This document shows positions 1-11,512 of a DNA stretch of 64,000 nucleotides, in pieces. Origin of the DNA: Ilyonectria destructans (Eukaryota; Ascomycota; Sordariomycetes; Hypocreales; Nectriaceae); assembly GCA_020740775.1 (NCBI GenBank), contig JAHEWK010000016.1, positions 744,001-808,000 of the forward strand, in the 5' to 3' direction. The notes beneath the pieces are model-generated. The model saw only the letters and a list, made by a program, of their open reading frames with translations, was not told the DNA's origin and ran no database searches. A program made the position numbers and the translations under genes. Within the stretch, counting starts at the first letter, position 1; each line of letters begins with the position of its first letter.

Positions 1-777
1 TCGGTTCCACCAGCCAAGAAACCATCAGGGTGCTTCCCCTCTTAAGAACCGGCCATGTCTATTCACAACTCCACTATATTGCGGGAATGCAGTCCATTTC
101 CAGTTAACCCTCGTTGAGAAATATGCTTAATCAATAAGCCTACAGTCATGGTGTGAGGGGTGGATGAACCCCCACTGAGCTGTTGGCCAGATATCCCGAC
201 TAGTTTATTGGCCTCACACCTTGCTGGTCTCTCATAACGAGACCAGCCATCGGAATACTTCTCACCGACCTCCACACGGCGGGGCCGCACAGAGAAAGAT
301 CTGCGCGATTTACTAACCAGATCCTTTCCCGTTCTCGTAATTGCAACCACGATTCGCTCTAGTTTTCCTTTGACCGAGTAAACATGGCCTTGTGTTCCCA
401 GACTCATCCCTATCCGGTCTGGCGGTCTGGGCCCATCTGCTGCTGCAGTGCAATGACCCTGACGGCCGAGCTCGGAACCAACTACTCTGTACGTGACACT
501 TCCAACAACCAACAAGAAGCTGCCCGCTAAACAAACAAGCATGAGTGAGGTTGCTGACCACAGCCGAGAATGACAAGCCTCTTCTGATGAACATGCCCCT
601 AGATGAATAATCGCTACACCACCACGACTACACGGCCTGGTTACATTGTTCTTTATCTCCGTAATTTGTACAATGGCTCACTCTTCATTTGATGCAACCA
701 AATTCATTTCAGACACCCCAGCGAATTTACCCTGCCTTGTTTGGTGTAGCGTTACTTGATTCCTCAACAGGCCAGCT
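1..777. other. Left edge, no recognised gene
   Basis: A minus-strand open frame at 63-542 (159 codons) starts with a hydrophobic stretch that could be a signal peptide, but I recognise no domain, see no introns and would not call it a gene. The rest is unremarkable intergenic sequence downstream of the NACHT-WD40 relic. Confidence 0.4.
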
Positions 778-3700
778 CTAAAACCCGGATGGCCGCGACC
801 TTGAGCCTAACTTAATGGTGTAAGCTGGAACCCATTGTGGTGGATCAGTGAAGTTCACGACCTTCGCCGACTGAGTACTAACAAAGCGTGTATCTACATA
901 TTCACATCTATCTAAATAATCACTGACTTCTTCCGAGAATTCGATGCGAACCAACCGATTTGCGCTATTGACCATACCAACCCCATGATCTAGCAACTCT
1001 GATGCGACAGGGCGATATTCTGATGGTAGCCAGAGGAGACGTTGGTTACCCCATGCAAGCCATGAGCTATTCTGGTAGAGGTTCCAGCCTACCCAACTCT
1101 GTCTGCATTGATCTAACCGGAAATCAATGATACCTGGGCTTGTAACAAGCTTAAAATTAGGCGTAAAAGAGAGGAGAGATATCATTATTCGATCGGTCGG
1201 CTCATTCCATGATATCGCGCCTGTCCTTAGATTTTATAGGCTTATTTAGCTACTGGATACCGCTGCTACCCATTGATTATCATGCGAGATTACTAATGAC
1301 CGGACTTTAGTGACGTTGCTGTTTTTCCATTCAATTTCGGGTTCCCGTCGTGCTACTCTACTCTTCAGACTCCAAGCCTTACCGCACCACTGGAATACCC
1401 TGCTGCCAGCCATCGACCATTTGGCGAGAAGGTCACTGAAGAACAACATTGGAAGGCGCTGCCATTTGACTGAGTGCTCATTTTCCCACTTGAGCTATCC
1501 CATGTTCGTGTCTCAAAGCCGTACCACAGCGCCTTGAGCTATCGCTAGCCGTTGATCATTTAGTGAAAAGGCCATCGAGGAGATCCTTGCGGGGTTTGGG
1601 AGTGACTTCCACACCACGCCAGTATCTATCTCCCGGGTTCTCACCCCTTCAGACAAGCTCTAGGATGCGTACCACTGGCCATTGTGCGAGAAGGCGAATG
1701 ATGTGGCGTGATTTCCCCCTGCAGTTGGTTGGGCTAGATGCGGCCTCGTTGATCTCGAATCGAACGGCCGTACACTCTCATCTGAGTACTTTGTTGCTAA
1801 GTATTGACCATTGGGCGACAGTTTCATATATGATATACTGTTGGAAATGTCGATGGTTGTAGGTGTGAAATCCATCATCCGGCCCACGGAGTTAATCATG
1901 ATGCAGCCAAATCTCGCTAAGACATAGGCAAAGACGATTAAATCCCCACTATGGATCTCCAAGATACAGCCGAAGATCATGGACGTACAGCATGAGATCG
2001 GGAAGATCCAGTGGAATGCCCTGAAGATCCGTCCGAAGATCAATGCGATCCAATCGAACACCGTTGGGGCCCGGTATTGGTGCTGCTGAAAGATCACGCC
2101 GGCTGCATCCAAGACCCGTCTGAACCAGCGGCCACTATACGTCGGCCATCCGGCGAATAGGCAACTAAGCGGGTTACGAAGCTTAAAACACCAATGTCTT
2201 GAACCTTATTACTACCAAGATCTCACAGCAAAGTCCCATCTGCGGTCCCTATAGCTACTCGCTGGCCATTCGGCGAGAAGGATATGCACCACGGAGAAGG
2301 GCACATGACAGACTGGGTGGGGGCTCCAGTCTCCAGGTTCCAGTGTTAAAGGTTCCAATCCGAGAATGTTGCTAGCCACTGGCCATCTGGGGAGACAGCC
2401 ATCGAGATGCAATCCGAACCTGAGCCTAGAATCAGTTGCCGTTGTTGTATTCCCGTGTTCGCATCGTGGAGCTCCACGTTACTACTCAAACCACCCAATG
2501 CCAGTCGTAGCCCATCATAAAAGAAGAGGATTGTACGAATGAAGTTTTCTTTGCTGTACTTCCGTACCGATTTGCCAGTGTTTACATCCCACGGCTTCAG
2601 TGCTGTCGGGGCATGACGGTCCGGAATACTCTCTTCATCCTTAACGTAAACGATTACCGATGCCAGCCGTAGGCTATGAGGCGATACGACCAGAGAAAAA
2701 ACGCGCCAGGTCGTATTACTAGCTTCCGAAGACTTCGGGTGCAGTTCAATAGTCCGCCTTCCAGCATTTCCTGTTATCTTCCGGAGAAAAGCGAGGCGTC
2801 CTCTGCAATCAGAATGTAAAGGATTCCACATAGGACATTCTTTAAATTGTTTCACAGCACGTCATTGGCCTGACAAAAGAAATAGGCCAGTTGAGACTTT
2901 TCTGCTAGCGCCTGTCTCAACTCGTCGATAATGCCGCAAAGTAGCATGGCCTTTCCCTTGCCTGGGTCTCCGTTGATCCATAGCAGCTGATTATGTGTAT
3001 TATTAGAGTCTTCACGCCATTTCTTGAAAGTATGGTGTTTCAGAATCTAACAACACGAGTCACTTAGTAAGCTCTCCTTTCTCCTCTCGATACTTTCTTT
3101 ATCGGTGCGTGGATCGGTAAATCGCAACTCTGACAGAAATAAATTTATTGGATCTGGACTTGGTCCTAGTACGTCTTGGAATCAGCAGATTTGAGGAAAT
3201 AAAATGACATGTTACAAAGCACAAGCCTTCTGTCAACATCATCTTGCTTAAGCAATACACAAAAGCCATTATGCCTTACCCATGTTAAAACTATAGCTAC
3301 CACCTCCAGGGGCATTGATGTTGTTACTGCCATTAAAAACAGCGCCGCCTTGAGTATTGTACTGGTGGCCAGTGCCATTAGCAGCAACAGACTGGCTTGC
3401 ATAGTTGTTTCCCGTGCTGTCGAGCTCAGAGACCTCCAATGAAGGTTCCACATTTTCCAGTCTCTTGAGAGCGTTTTCGATAGCCTCCAAATCATCTTGT
3501 GTTACCAACTCAAACATCTGGACCTGGGCTAGTTTCTCTATACCCTTAAATATGTCCTTCATGAGGCTCTCAACCCGAAGTGCTTTAACCCTCCCCAGAG
3601 CCTTGTGATAGGCGTAACGAACCCTTGCCCAATCTCTTGCATGTTGATCGGCTTCGAATTCTGTCTTCACCACGTCGATGATCCTCTGCAATTCCCTGAA

Positions 3701-3934
3701 CTTGTCCTCACAGGGCTTGATACTGTTCAAGATTGCCTGAGACTGTTCGTCGAGCAGGTTTCGTTTTCCAAGCCTCTCCTTCATGCCGAAAAATATGCTT
3801 TCCACAACGGGGAGGTTTCTCTTGACTTCCTCGAAGGCTTTAGGAAGATTGGCGATCTTGTCGATAGTTTTGTATGTTGCCGTGATATCCCCGATGATGG
3901 CGATCACGGAAGCAATGATACTGAGAGGATCCAT
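778..3934 (-). pseudogene. SesA-NACHT-WD40 (NLR/STAND) pseudogene
   Basis: This is a relic of a fungal NLR of the HET-E/NWD type, the STAND receptors of heterokaryon incompatibility. Reading down the minus strand: an intact SesA-type N-terminal exon (3934-3280), a good 150-nt intron (3279-3130), then an in-frame exon with the family's linker and a Walker A stretch at about 2990-2925 (core LLWINGDPGKGKAMLLCGI; the usual GKT is GKA). A TAG stands where the family has Trp (DSCC*ILKHH), then TGA and TAA stops follow. Most of the NACHT domain is missing. Diverged WD40 units follow in shifting frames (SPDGQWLATFSD near 2350-2400, SPNGQYLATKYSDE near 1790, SHDNQWVAAVSS near 1260). The end, 778-1185, resembles the family's C-terminal tail (WLAWGNQRLLWLPSEYRP). 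TGG-to-TAG and CGA-to-TGA changes fit RIP. Family assignment is strong; exact borders are approximate. Confidence 0.75.
3269..3934 (-). CDS. SesA-type N-terminal domain ORF (exon 1 of the NLR relic)
   Basis: An open frame of 221 codons that is still intact. Residues 1 to about 150 are the helical N-terminal domain of NACHT/P-loop NTPases (SesA type; start MDPLSIIASVIAIIGD). These domains are thought to be signalling or effector parts of fungal NLRs. Residues about 175-219 are Gly/Asn/Gln/Ser-rich with imperfect repeats (GTGHQYNTQGG, then INAPGGGSYSFNMG), reminiscent of the sigma amyloid motif of SesA/SesB/HET-eN proteins. The frame ends in a GTAAGG that also works as a splice donor (intron 3130-3279, phase 1). 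So this is either the first exon of the dead receptor next door or a stand-alone SesA protein ending in MGKA. The ORF alone cannot decide. Neither the domain nor the motif shows disabling changes. Confidence 0.6.
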   Translation of the reverse strand: MDPLSIIASVIAIIGDITATYKTIDKIANLPKAFEEVKRNLPVVESIFFGMKERLGKRNLLDEQSQAILNSIKPCEDKFRELQRIIDVVKTEFEADQHARDWARVRYAYHKALGRVKALRVESLMKDIFKGIEKLAQVQMFELVTQDDLEAIENALKRLENVEPSLEVSELDSTGNNYASQSVAANGTGHQYNTQGGAVFNGSNNINAPGGGSYSFNMGKA

Positions 3935-4730
3935 GCTTGTAAATACAGGCTGAGTGTCTAGTGATTCGGCGAAAGGAGGATTTTGATAGTGTACCAGCTC
4001 GTACGATGGCTGTTCAACGTAATATGAAAAGGGCTGTGAAGAGGGAATAAATTTGGGCAGCAGAAGTGATGCGGGGTTTCTTTTTCATCTAAAACGATGG
4101 CTCATATTGTGGCTTGCATATCAGGCCGGTTTGCTACAGCCGAAACTGAATTGGCAAATGGGCAAGTTGCTCCTCGTAGTCAGGTTAACGGTTACTGGTG
4201 GCCTGGTGTGGCGTTGCGAGACATGCATGGGTGCTTCAAAAGTGAGGCGGGTTAGGCGACAGGCCCAAGCCAATCATCTGGCGACGCATCGTCGGCTCTC
4301 ATTTCACGCTTGGCCCAATATGCAGGCCATTGTGAGCTAGGCGCGGAACAGCGTTTACCACACCACTCCGCAGTCCTTGTTGTTCTGTGACTGATGTGAA
4401 CGAACCAAGCAATGAAGCCAGCCATTTACAATTATGCTCCTGATCTCACCATGGAATTGGAAGAAGCTGCTGTGGAGGATGTGAACTAGCCCAGCTGAGG
4501 GTAGTCTTACATGCAAAGGGCCAGAATTAAGCTTCCTCCCGCCATCACACTCATGAAGATGGGTTACAGCCTTGACTTTGAACAGCCCTCAACAAGATCA
4601 ACAACTTCTCTATTTTAAGGTTGGTGCGTTCCCCGGATGTCATTTGCCATTCTGAAACACTGAGATCGCCAAGAAGGCCATTACTATTTCCGAGATAGAG
4701 AACAATAGAACATTAACCGACAATACTAAT
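3935..4730. other. Intergenic, upstream of SesA ORF
   Basis: About 800 bases with no supported gene. The plus-strand open frame at 4053-4340 has no recognisable domain. The stretch holds the promoter side of the minus-strand SesA ORF and the 3' side of the GHKL/NO VEIN gene. Confidence 0.5.
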
Positions 4731-7240
4731 CTAAACTCTAGGCATCTCACCATCCTTCGGTACGACGGACCAGGTTTCCGCAGTGAATAAAAGATGTTTT
4801 GATTCCTCCAACTTAGCGGGATTGACAAATACTCTCACTCGAACGGAGTCTTTGTCGGCGTTATAGACTCGGAATATCATGTAGATTGTGTCAGTGCTAT
4901 CCCGATGGTTGCCCATCTACATGTCGATTAGTTGGTAAACATCGCATGATCGTATGATTGTAAATCACTTACCCGGCGGTATTGAGCTTTGCTCATATAG
5001 AACTTCGTGTCGTGAAGCCCAGTGGTGGTTTTGACCTCAATGAGATAATGAGGTTTCTTGCCATCCCACGCCTCCTTCAAATAGCCGTTCTCGATGAGCA
5101 ACTCGGTAAATGTTCCCTCGACATCATCGTAGATAATATCATCAGTCTCTCTGGGCCCCCAGGGCTGGATAAGAGCGTATTCTGGGTGCTCAGAAACATA
5201 TTCTCGGATGTTACTTCGCCAGTTTGCCATCGAGAAGCCAGGCAACGCAGTACTCAGCTTTTTTAGAAGCTCAAATACCTGTGACTCTTTTAGTACATGT
5301 GAACGTGATACAAATGTGCATGAAAACTTACGTAGAGCTCTCCAGCAGCCCCAATCTTCTTGTCACGCTCTAGCTTAGATGTAGATCTGAAACCAGCTGG
5401 CTGTTCCAGCCCATCGTAGCTACTGCTCTCCATTTCGATGCTAGGCAGGGTGTCGGACATTCCAGTCATGTTAAATCGACCTTGGGATGGAAAGGAAGCC
5501 GCTCGAGCAGCTGATACCACGCTTTTGAGGATCTCCACATAACGAACCCTCTGGCCATCAACTGGTATTGGACGGGGGACTGCCTCTGACATGGATCGAC
5601 GCCGCACGGCAGCAAAATCGCTTCTGGCGTGAATTACATTGGTATCTGATTCCCATGGGACGTTTCCGTGATACGAGCTAGCGGTTCCGGTTCGAAGTTG
5701 GGACAATGGGGACTCGTAGAAATTGCGGTCTCCATCCTGTCCGAGAGGTGACTGGAAGCGGAAAGCGCCAGAGCGATCTGACACGGAACTCTGAGTCCTT
5801 TGGGCAGATTGGTTCACGCTCTGCGATGTCGTTGGTGTATACAGAGGGGCTTGGTCTGTCGTGTGTGATGGTGAGGGAGTTGCCGATGGAGTGACTACAC
5901 CCAGCTCTGCTTCAGTACGCGCCCCAGTCCCGGGAGTATCAGCAACTGTGGTGTTAGTAGACTCTCTGCCAATACTGTCCTGTGTAGGCTGATGACTAGT
6001 TTCCTCCTCCGAAAAGCCATCTTCGTCGTCAGAATAGTCATCCTCGAAGTCACCAACAGCGATCCCCTCGTATTCAAGGATGTCTGGAATCACCGAACGG
6101 CTCGAGCTGAGAACACTGGTAGTGATTCGCAGCCCCTTTTCGAGTGGATCAAAATGATTCGAGGCCTGATCGGTCATGAGCCATCGAAAGATGCCTGATG
6201 GGAATTTTTGCGCGTAGCAAGATTCTTGCTTCTTCTTGTTGCGTGGAATAAAAATCTCAAGCTTCAAGCTGTCTTCTTGGATATGCAGATCACTCTGACT
6301 CATTTTATGGGGATGGGGCTTGCCATCTTGCGACAAGACAAGTTCGGATGAGATTCCATCGGTCTCATAGACCCGAGCATTCTTGAGGATCTCGTAGAGC
6401 TGGCCGGAAGGTTTGAGTCTGGGACTATTGAAATGGTATGCGATCCTAGGGCACTAATTAGTCGAAATTTCATGTGCAATATTTTCTGGGGCGTTATGGA
6501 TGTTACCTGCAGAGCGCATATGCCTTTGACTTGATTTCACGCCCGGGATAGGAGAGCGTGATTCTATCCGAGACGTCAACCCTGCTATCCTCGTGAAATG
6601 TGGCGGTAGCTCCTCAACAGGATCCTCCCAAATCGGTGTGATCATACCCATACCCGAATCCCCCTGGAAATGCCGAAAATGAAAAGAAAAGTCTCCAGAT
6701 TGAATTTGAACCTTACCAGCTGCCATGAAGACCGACTTGAACCCAATACCCTTCTCGCCAATATACCCCTCAGTCCCGGTTTTAGAAGTCTTACCCACCT
6801 CACAGATGGCTTTGACATTTTCGTCGTCGAATCCATTCTCATTGCAGTCGACTACCATGCGATCGTGATACATTCGGAATTCCACGTAGGGTAACTGATT
6901 TCGATTTTGGGCCTCTGTGAAAAGGTTGTCCTCTGCATTCTGAAGAAGCTCAAAGACGAATTGCGCGTTGCTTGTGTAGAGATTTTTTGCCAATCTACCA
7001 ATTGCATTGATTAGATCAGCATAACTCCCAGGGCTCATCGGAGACTTACATAGACACAGCCGCGCCGAGAGATCCCACAAGGCCGCCGAGTGCACCTTTA
7101 ATCTCTTCGTGCAATGCATGATCAATCCGGTTCAGCTTTTCCCATGATTCTTGCCGAACATGCCCACGATCCTTTGCGATGGATTTGATAAGCTTTTGAG
7201 CTCGGGCCCGTCCCGTTTGGTCGTTGTTACTATTCGACAT
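4731..7240 (-). pseudogene. GHKL ATPase / NO VEIN C-terminal (DUF3883) protein, internally deleted
   Basis: Five exons read on the minus strand: 7240-7050, 6994-6507, 6445-5332, 5278-4973 and 4916-4731. All have GT-AG introns, and all joins except one internal break are in frame. The N-terminal part is a sacsin/HSP90-like GHKL ATPase: N-box FELLQNAEDN, G1 DENGF-like (here CNENGFDDENV), and GYIGEKGIGFKSVF. The C-terminal exons are a NO VEIN C-terminal domain with IEVKTTTG, whose E-x-K resembles the core of PD-(D/E)XK nucleases, then IYMIFRVYNADKD. In exon 2 (about 6580) the frame changes from ...PPHFTRI to ...FHEDSRVDVSDRI with no possible small intron, and the family's long middle part (full-length fungal members are, from memory, well over 1000 residues) is absent. 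The summed exons (2285 nt) are not a multiple of three. A deletion joining the two ends explains this. Function is unknown; related domains occur in bacterial defence proteins. Probably dead, but recent: most exons and splice sites survive. Confidence 0.7.
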
Positions 7241-8026
7241 TTTCTGTTAAGTAGGATCAATGTCTCCAGTCTGCGTGGTTGTGAATTCGATTTCAGGATT
7301 TTCGCAGTGAAGAGAGTGAAGGACGTGGAATTTCTAGAGAAGAGAAGAGGGCGACTCGGCTGATTAAAATGTGGCCTTTTCGAGCGGTTAACCCTTGTCG
7401 TGTTGTTGGTTGTGTTCCTGTGTTGGTTCTACTCCCGGCCTTTTGCGGGTCGACCGACAGCGAAACCAGTGGGCGGTTACGACGCCCTGCCTTTATCGCT
7501 ATAGTCCAAAAAAGCTAGTCTGCAACGAAGAGAGAGCTTCACATACTACCTTCCTCTTCTGATTATCCCACTGTGGGAGAAAAGGGGCTCATAGGAACAT
7601 GCATGTGCAAATTTATGCATAGTCAGAGAGGAACACGGAGTGATTAATACTCAACCCAAAATTCATAAATCAACATAAGTGTCCAAATTAATATATAGGG
7701 GATGTCTTAAAAACAATCCAATTACGCCAGGTTAATAATCTAAAAATGTCACCAGCATTTAATACGGAGTTCGTATTACGACGATGCTTTCAATCTATCC
7801 ACCCAGTTACGTTAAATAACAGAGTGTAACAAATTCGATCTTCCAACTACTCCGGGACTAGAGGCAAGATGAGATACAATGATGAGAATAGCTCGCGACA
7901 TTTGCTGACACTCGTAGCGCAGAGTCACGTGACAGACAAGACTGACGCCGTCAGCAATCTCACCGCGTTGGAATCCCGTAAGACTCCAATAACCACAGAA
8001 CACATTTCTCGATTCCAAAACAGACA
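7241..8026. other. Divergent intergenic region
   Basis: It separates the minus-strand GHKL gene from the plus-strand HET gene, so it should carry both promoters. It is AT-rich around 7600-7760. I see no gene, repeat or RNA in it. Confidence 0.5.
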
Positions 8027-9814
8027 ATGGACTCTCAAATCAATTACCAGGGCCTTGATGTGGCCGAGGACCAGATTCGTCTGATCGAGCTATACCCTCG
8101 AGCCGCAAACACTCCCGCAACGCTAAACGATACTCTGCGCTGCGAGCTGAGTCCACACCATCGTGGCGACACCTGTCCTCCATATCTTGCCTTGTCCTAC
8201 GCCTGGCAGCATGATGGCCGCAGCCAATCGGTCATCATCAATAACAAAACCTGCCAGGTCAGTGAAACTGTCGAACAGGCACTCAGACAGTTGCGCCATC
8301 GGCGAAACACAGTCTACGTGTGGGTCGACCAGATCTGTATCAACCAAGACGACAAGGAGGAAAAAAACTATCAAGTCCAGCAAATGCGTCACACGTATAG
8401 CGAGGCTGAAGGAGTCATTGCTTGGCTTGGCATGCCCTTTCCCAATTCCAAAATTCTTTTCGGATTCTTGCAGCAAATTGGAGCTGCAGTATTGAAAGCG
8501 AAATGGAAAGCCCTGACGACCGCGCTTGATGCTGTCGATTTGGCCTCAATGAAAGTAGCGTACAGGAGCTTCTGCCAAAGGCCATACTGGAAACGCCTAT
8601 GGATTATACAGGAGTTTAGCGTTGCCAGCCGTGTTCGAATTGTCTGCGGGAGCTCATCCATCGACGTGAAGAGCATGGATGCAGCTTTCATGGTGGAAGG
8701 ACTCTTCGAAGAGAGGTCTTGGGGAAGCATTCCGGGATCCAATACTATCCTTAATAACATCAAGGATATATATAACCCAGCAGAGGCAAGTTTCGTCAAC
8801 AACGTTATCACAAGGCGTCAACGATATGATCCGGGATCCCTAGGCGCCAATGGCAAAAAAGACCACCTCTTCAGAGTTTTAGCCACATGCCTCGTTTTAG
8901 AAGTCGATTACAACTGGCCTCTTGCCTCTGATCCCCGAGATCGGGTTTTCTCGCTCTTCTATCTCGCCTCTGACTTTGAAGTCTTTGGCGCGAGTTTCAT
9001 CGACTATCTCAAGTCTCCTGAGCAAGTTTACTGCGACACAACTGTGGCACTTCTAAACCAAGGACATGTTGACATCTTTTCATATTGTCAGTTCCCGAAG
9101 GCGCTGTCCTTGCCATCTTGGGTTGTCGACTGGAACACGCAGGTTCGTAATCCCTGTGTTGGAGCGCCTTGGTGCAAGTTCAACGCATCCGGTGCCGCAT
9201 CCAGCGCAGTCGTCTCCCAGCCGCAGCCTGGCTACTTGACAGTTCTGGGGACATCGGTTGACACAATCACGGCTTTTGGTGATATATGGGACCCAGATTG
9301 GTTAAAGCCTTTGGATCGGAACGCAGCCCTCACCTTTGTCAACAACATCCTGGAATTATGCAAAAGATCACCACGAACGCGCTTAAATGAGGAAATGCTT
9401 GACGCCATCAGAATTGCTGCAGTAGACGGCGTAGGGTGTTACGGTCTGGATATTGAAGAGAACTATGGTGTATATCTCGGCCAGTTCATGGATGCGTTTG
9501 AAGGATTGAAAGACGCGGAAGAGAATCAAGATGGTGACGAAGAGGACAAACGTGACAATTGGTACGAAGCCGTTCTGCTTGCTCTGCACTCGCGCAGGCC
9601 ATTCATTACTTCGACTGGATTTGTCGGTTTGTGTCCAAGCCATGTCGCAGTTGGCGATGTGGTGTGCATCTTCTACGGCGGAAAAGCGCCCTATGTCATA
9701 CGACCCGGTAAATATGAGACCTTTACGTTTATTGGAGAGGCATATGTGCAAGGGATTATGTACGGCGAATTTCTCAAAGCGAAGCCTGCGAGCCAAACAT
9801 TTACATTAGTGTAA
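8027..9814 (+). CDS. HET-domain protein (heterokaryon incompatibility type)
   Basis: A single-exon gene of 595 codons. The N-terminal HET domain (PF06985 type) has all three usual blocks: LALSYAW at residues 54-60, VWVDQICINQDD at 98-109, and a block ending in GVIAWLG near 135. The long C-terminal half is the variable part seen after such domains and ends with the usual VGDVVCIFYGGKAPYVIRP and GEAYVQGIMYGE blocks. HET domains act in vegetative incompatibility, where recognition of a non-self partner leads to cell death; they have a TIR-like fold. No partner or trigger can be named here. The gene is intact and stands divergently next to two ruined receptor-type genes. I chose the ATG at 8027 because the preceding frame lacks similarity and it places the HET domain close to the N terminus, as is usual. 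Confidence 0.9.
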   Translation: MDSQINYQGLDVAEDQIRLIELYPRAANTPATLNDTLRCELSPHHRGDTCPPYLALSYAWQHDGRSQSVIINNKTCQVSETVEQALRQLRHRRNTVYVWVDQICINQDDKEEKNYQVQQMRHTYSEAEGVIAWLGMPFPNSKILFGFLQQIGAAVLKAKWKALTTALDAVDLASMKVAYRSFCQRPYWKRLWIIQEFSVASRVRIVCGSSSIDVKSMDAAFMVEGLFEERSWGSIPGSNTILNNIKDIYNPAEASFVNNVITRRQRYDPGSLGANGKKDHLFRVLATCLVLEVDYNWPLASDPRDRVFSLFYLASDFEVFGASFIDYLKSPEQVYCDTTVALLNQGHVDIFSYCQFPKALSLPSWVVDWNTQVRNPCVGAPWCKFNASGAASSAVVSQPQPGYLTVLGTSVDTITAFGDIWDPDWLKPLDRNAALTFVNNILELCKRSPRTRLNEEMLDAIRIAAVDGVGCYGLDIEENYGVYLGQFMDAFEGLKDAEENQDGDEEDKRDNWYEAVLLALHSRRPFITSTGFVGLCPSHVAVGDVVCIFYGGKAPYVIRPGKYETFTFIGEAYVQGIMYGEFLKAKPASQTFTLV

Positions 9815-10064
9815 AGTCCGGCGTTCTCAAGGAAGCAGACAAATGATAAAAATGGATTTCAGCATGCTAGGTGGTGAAAGGAGGCGAAAGGAGGCGATAG
9901 TATCTTCATGGGTTACAATTCGAAATCAAGTTTGAACATCGGCCAGGGAGAGTACTGGCAACAAAAGTGCAAAAACACGTTCATAACAAGTTCAAAACTC
10001 CCTCCTTGCATGACTACAGAACCGTTCGAAGCCCACCCAAGTCCTAGGACTCCTTCACACTCGG

Positions 10065-11512
10065 CTAAATAGCCGAGAACAAGGTCTTCAATCCCTCCCA
10101 CTGTTCCCGAGCCGTAGTCAAAATGAGATTAGCCGGGAGAACAAAACCACCGGCGCCACTGGAAGAAGGACGGAGTTCGATGGTCCACGCGTATGTCGCG
10201 CCAGCAACTCCAGTCTGGTAGTCGGGCGCAGAACCAGTTGTGGCGTACAAGGTACTGCAGCTAGGTCCAGTCGTGTAGCGAGCGCCGCTGTACTGGGAAA
10301 TGCGGTTGGCCACCTGGTTCGCTACCGATAATTGCTGGTTGATGTTTGCGGGATATTGGTTGCAGTTGTAGCCATAAGCTTGTAAGATGTACTGTCCGTA
10401 GCTGTGGAAGTCGATAAATAGCTTGATACCATTCGTAGCTATTTGCTTTGTGAAGCTGACAAGGCTCGTGATCTCAGGAGTATCACTGCCTGCCAAGCCC
10501 TTGTAGTCCTCATCGCAAGGGTTTGTAGACGCACCGCCACTGACACTCCATTGGAAGGGCCAGTTTCTGTTGTTATCAGTGCCTATGCAAGAGCTGGTAG
10601 ACCGAGGCTGACGGTTCTTGCGCCAGAGTCTGTTGGTCGTTTGAGTGTAAACAAATCCTGGAGTTGTTAGTAAGTCAGCCGTTTATTTACTTAGGGTTGA
10701 GCGATGCATACCATCTGGGTTGACGAATGGAATAAAGTAGAAGTCATAGCTGTCCACAATTGCCTTGATCTGAGCATCGTTGGTGAGATAGCCGTTGATG
10801 AGTTGCCATGCGTGGTACTCCTCGACCTATGGTGGCGTGTTAGTGCTTTTAAAAGAAATCAGAAAGACAAAAAAACTGACTGGAGCTGCGATCCACTCGC
10901 GAGCATGGACAGTGGCATGGAAGTAGACCGCAGGCTTCTTTGCCTTGCCACTTGCTCCCCAGAAGTGAATGCCATAAATATCACGGCCCTCGTATGACTT
11001 TCCGGCGACAAAGATTTCCGAGTTTGCCGGAAAGGCTGCGTTGAGATCGTTGAAAAAGAGGCGATGATCCGCGTAGCTATGGTAGGAATTAAACCACGAA
11101 AGGGCAGGCAGAGCAGATGCCTGTCGTTTGGCAGGTGACGACTCGCTGACTGCGGGAAACTGTGAGAATTCGATCAAATAAAGACGCTTGCAATTGACTT
11201 ACCACTGTAGTAGTCCTCGAAGGCGCTCTCCTCGGCAAACTCGGCTCCTAGGTCCTCACTGATGACAGTAGATTCGAGACCAAGGGCCTCAAACTCTGAC
11301 AAGTCATCAGGCGCAATGGCGACATCAAAATGGTTGTCAGCCTCGTGAACACTCAGAGCAACGAATTCCAGATCCGAAAGCTTGTCTCGAATTGACTGGC
11401 CATCTTCTGTTGTGGCGATGCTGAAAGCCTTGTACCCATCATAGGATACACGTTGTTCTGCCGTGGCCAAAGCCAAGACGGCAGAGAAGGTGACTGCCAA
11501 CTTAAAGTGCAT
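10065..11512 (-). CDS. Secreted M14 metallocarboxypeptidase A-like
   Basis: Four exons (11512-11203, 11149-10881, 10826-10712, 10657-10065) splice in frame to 428 residues. The product has a signal peptide ([18 protein letters not shown]), a propeptide to about residue 112 ending in a Lys-Arg (SPAKR) kexin-like site, then a peptidase M14 domain. The zinc ligands are visible: H185-x-x-E188 in HATVHAREW, and the third His in FIDFHSYGQ. The catalytic Glu is in TIELRPSS near the C terminus. Zinc carboxypeptidases of this type release C-terminal residues from peptides outside the cell; several are known in dermatophytes and insect pathogens (MCPA type). Length and domain order match the family. 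The start at 11512 is chosen because it gives the signal peptide; an in-frame ATG at 11629 would bury it. Confidence 0.92.

Noticed and set aside
778..2860. The short ORFs here as separate genes
   Set aside because: They are pieces of one WD40-repeat protein in shifting frames with stops between them.
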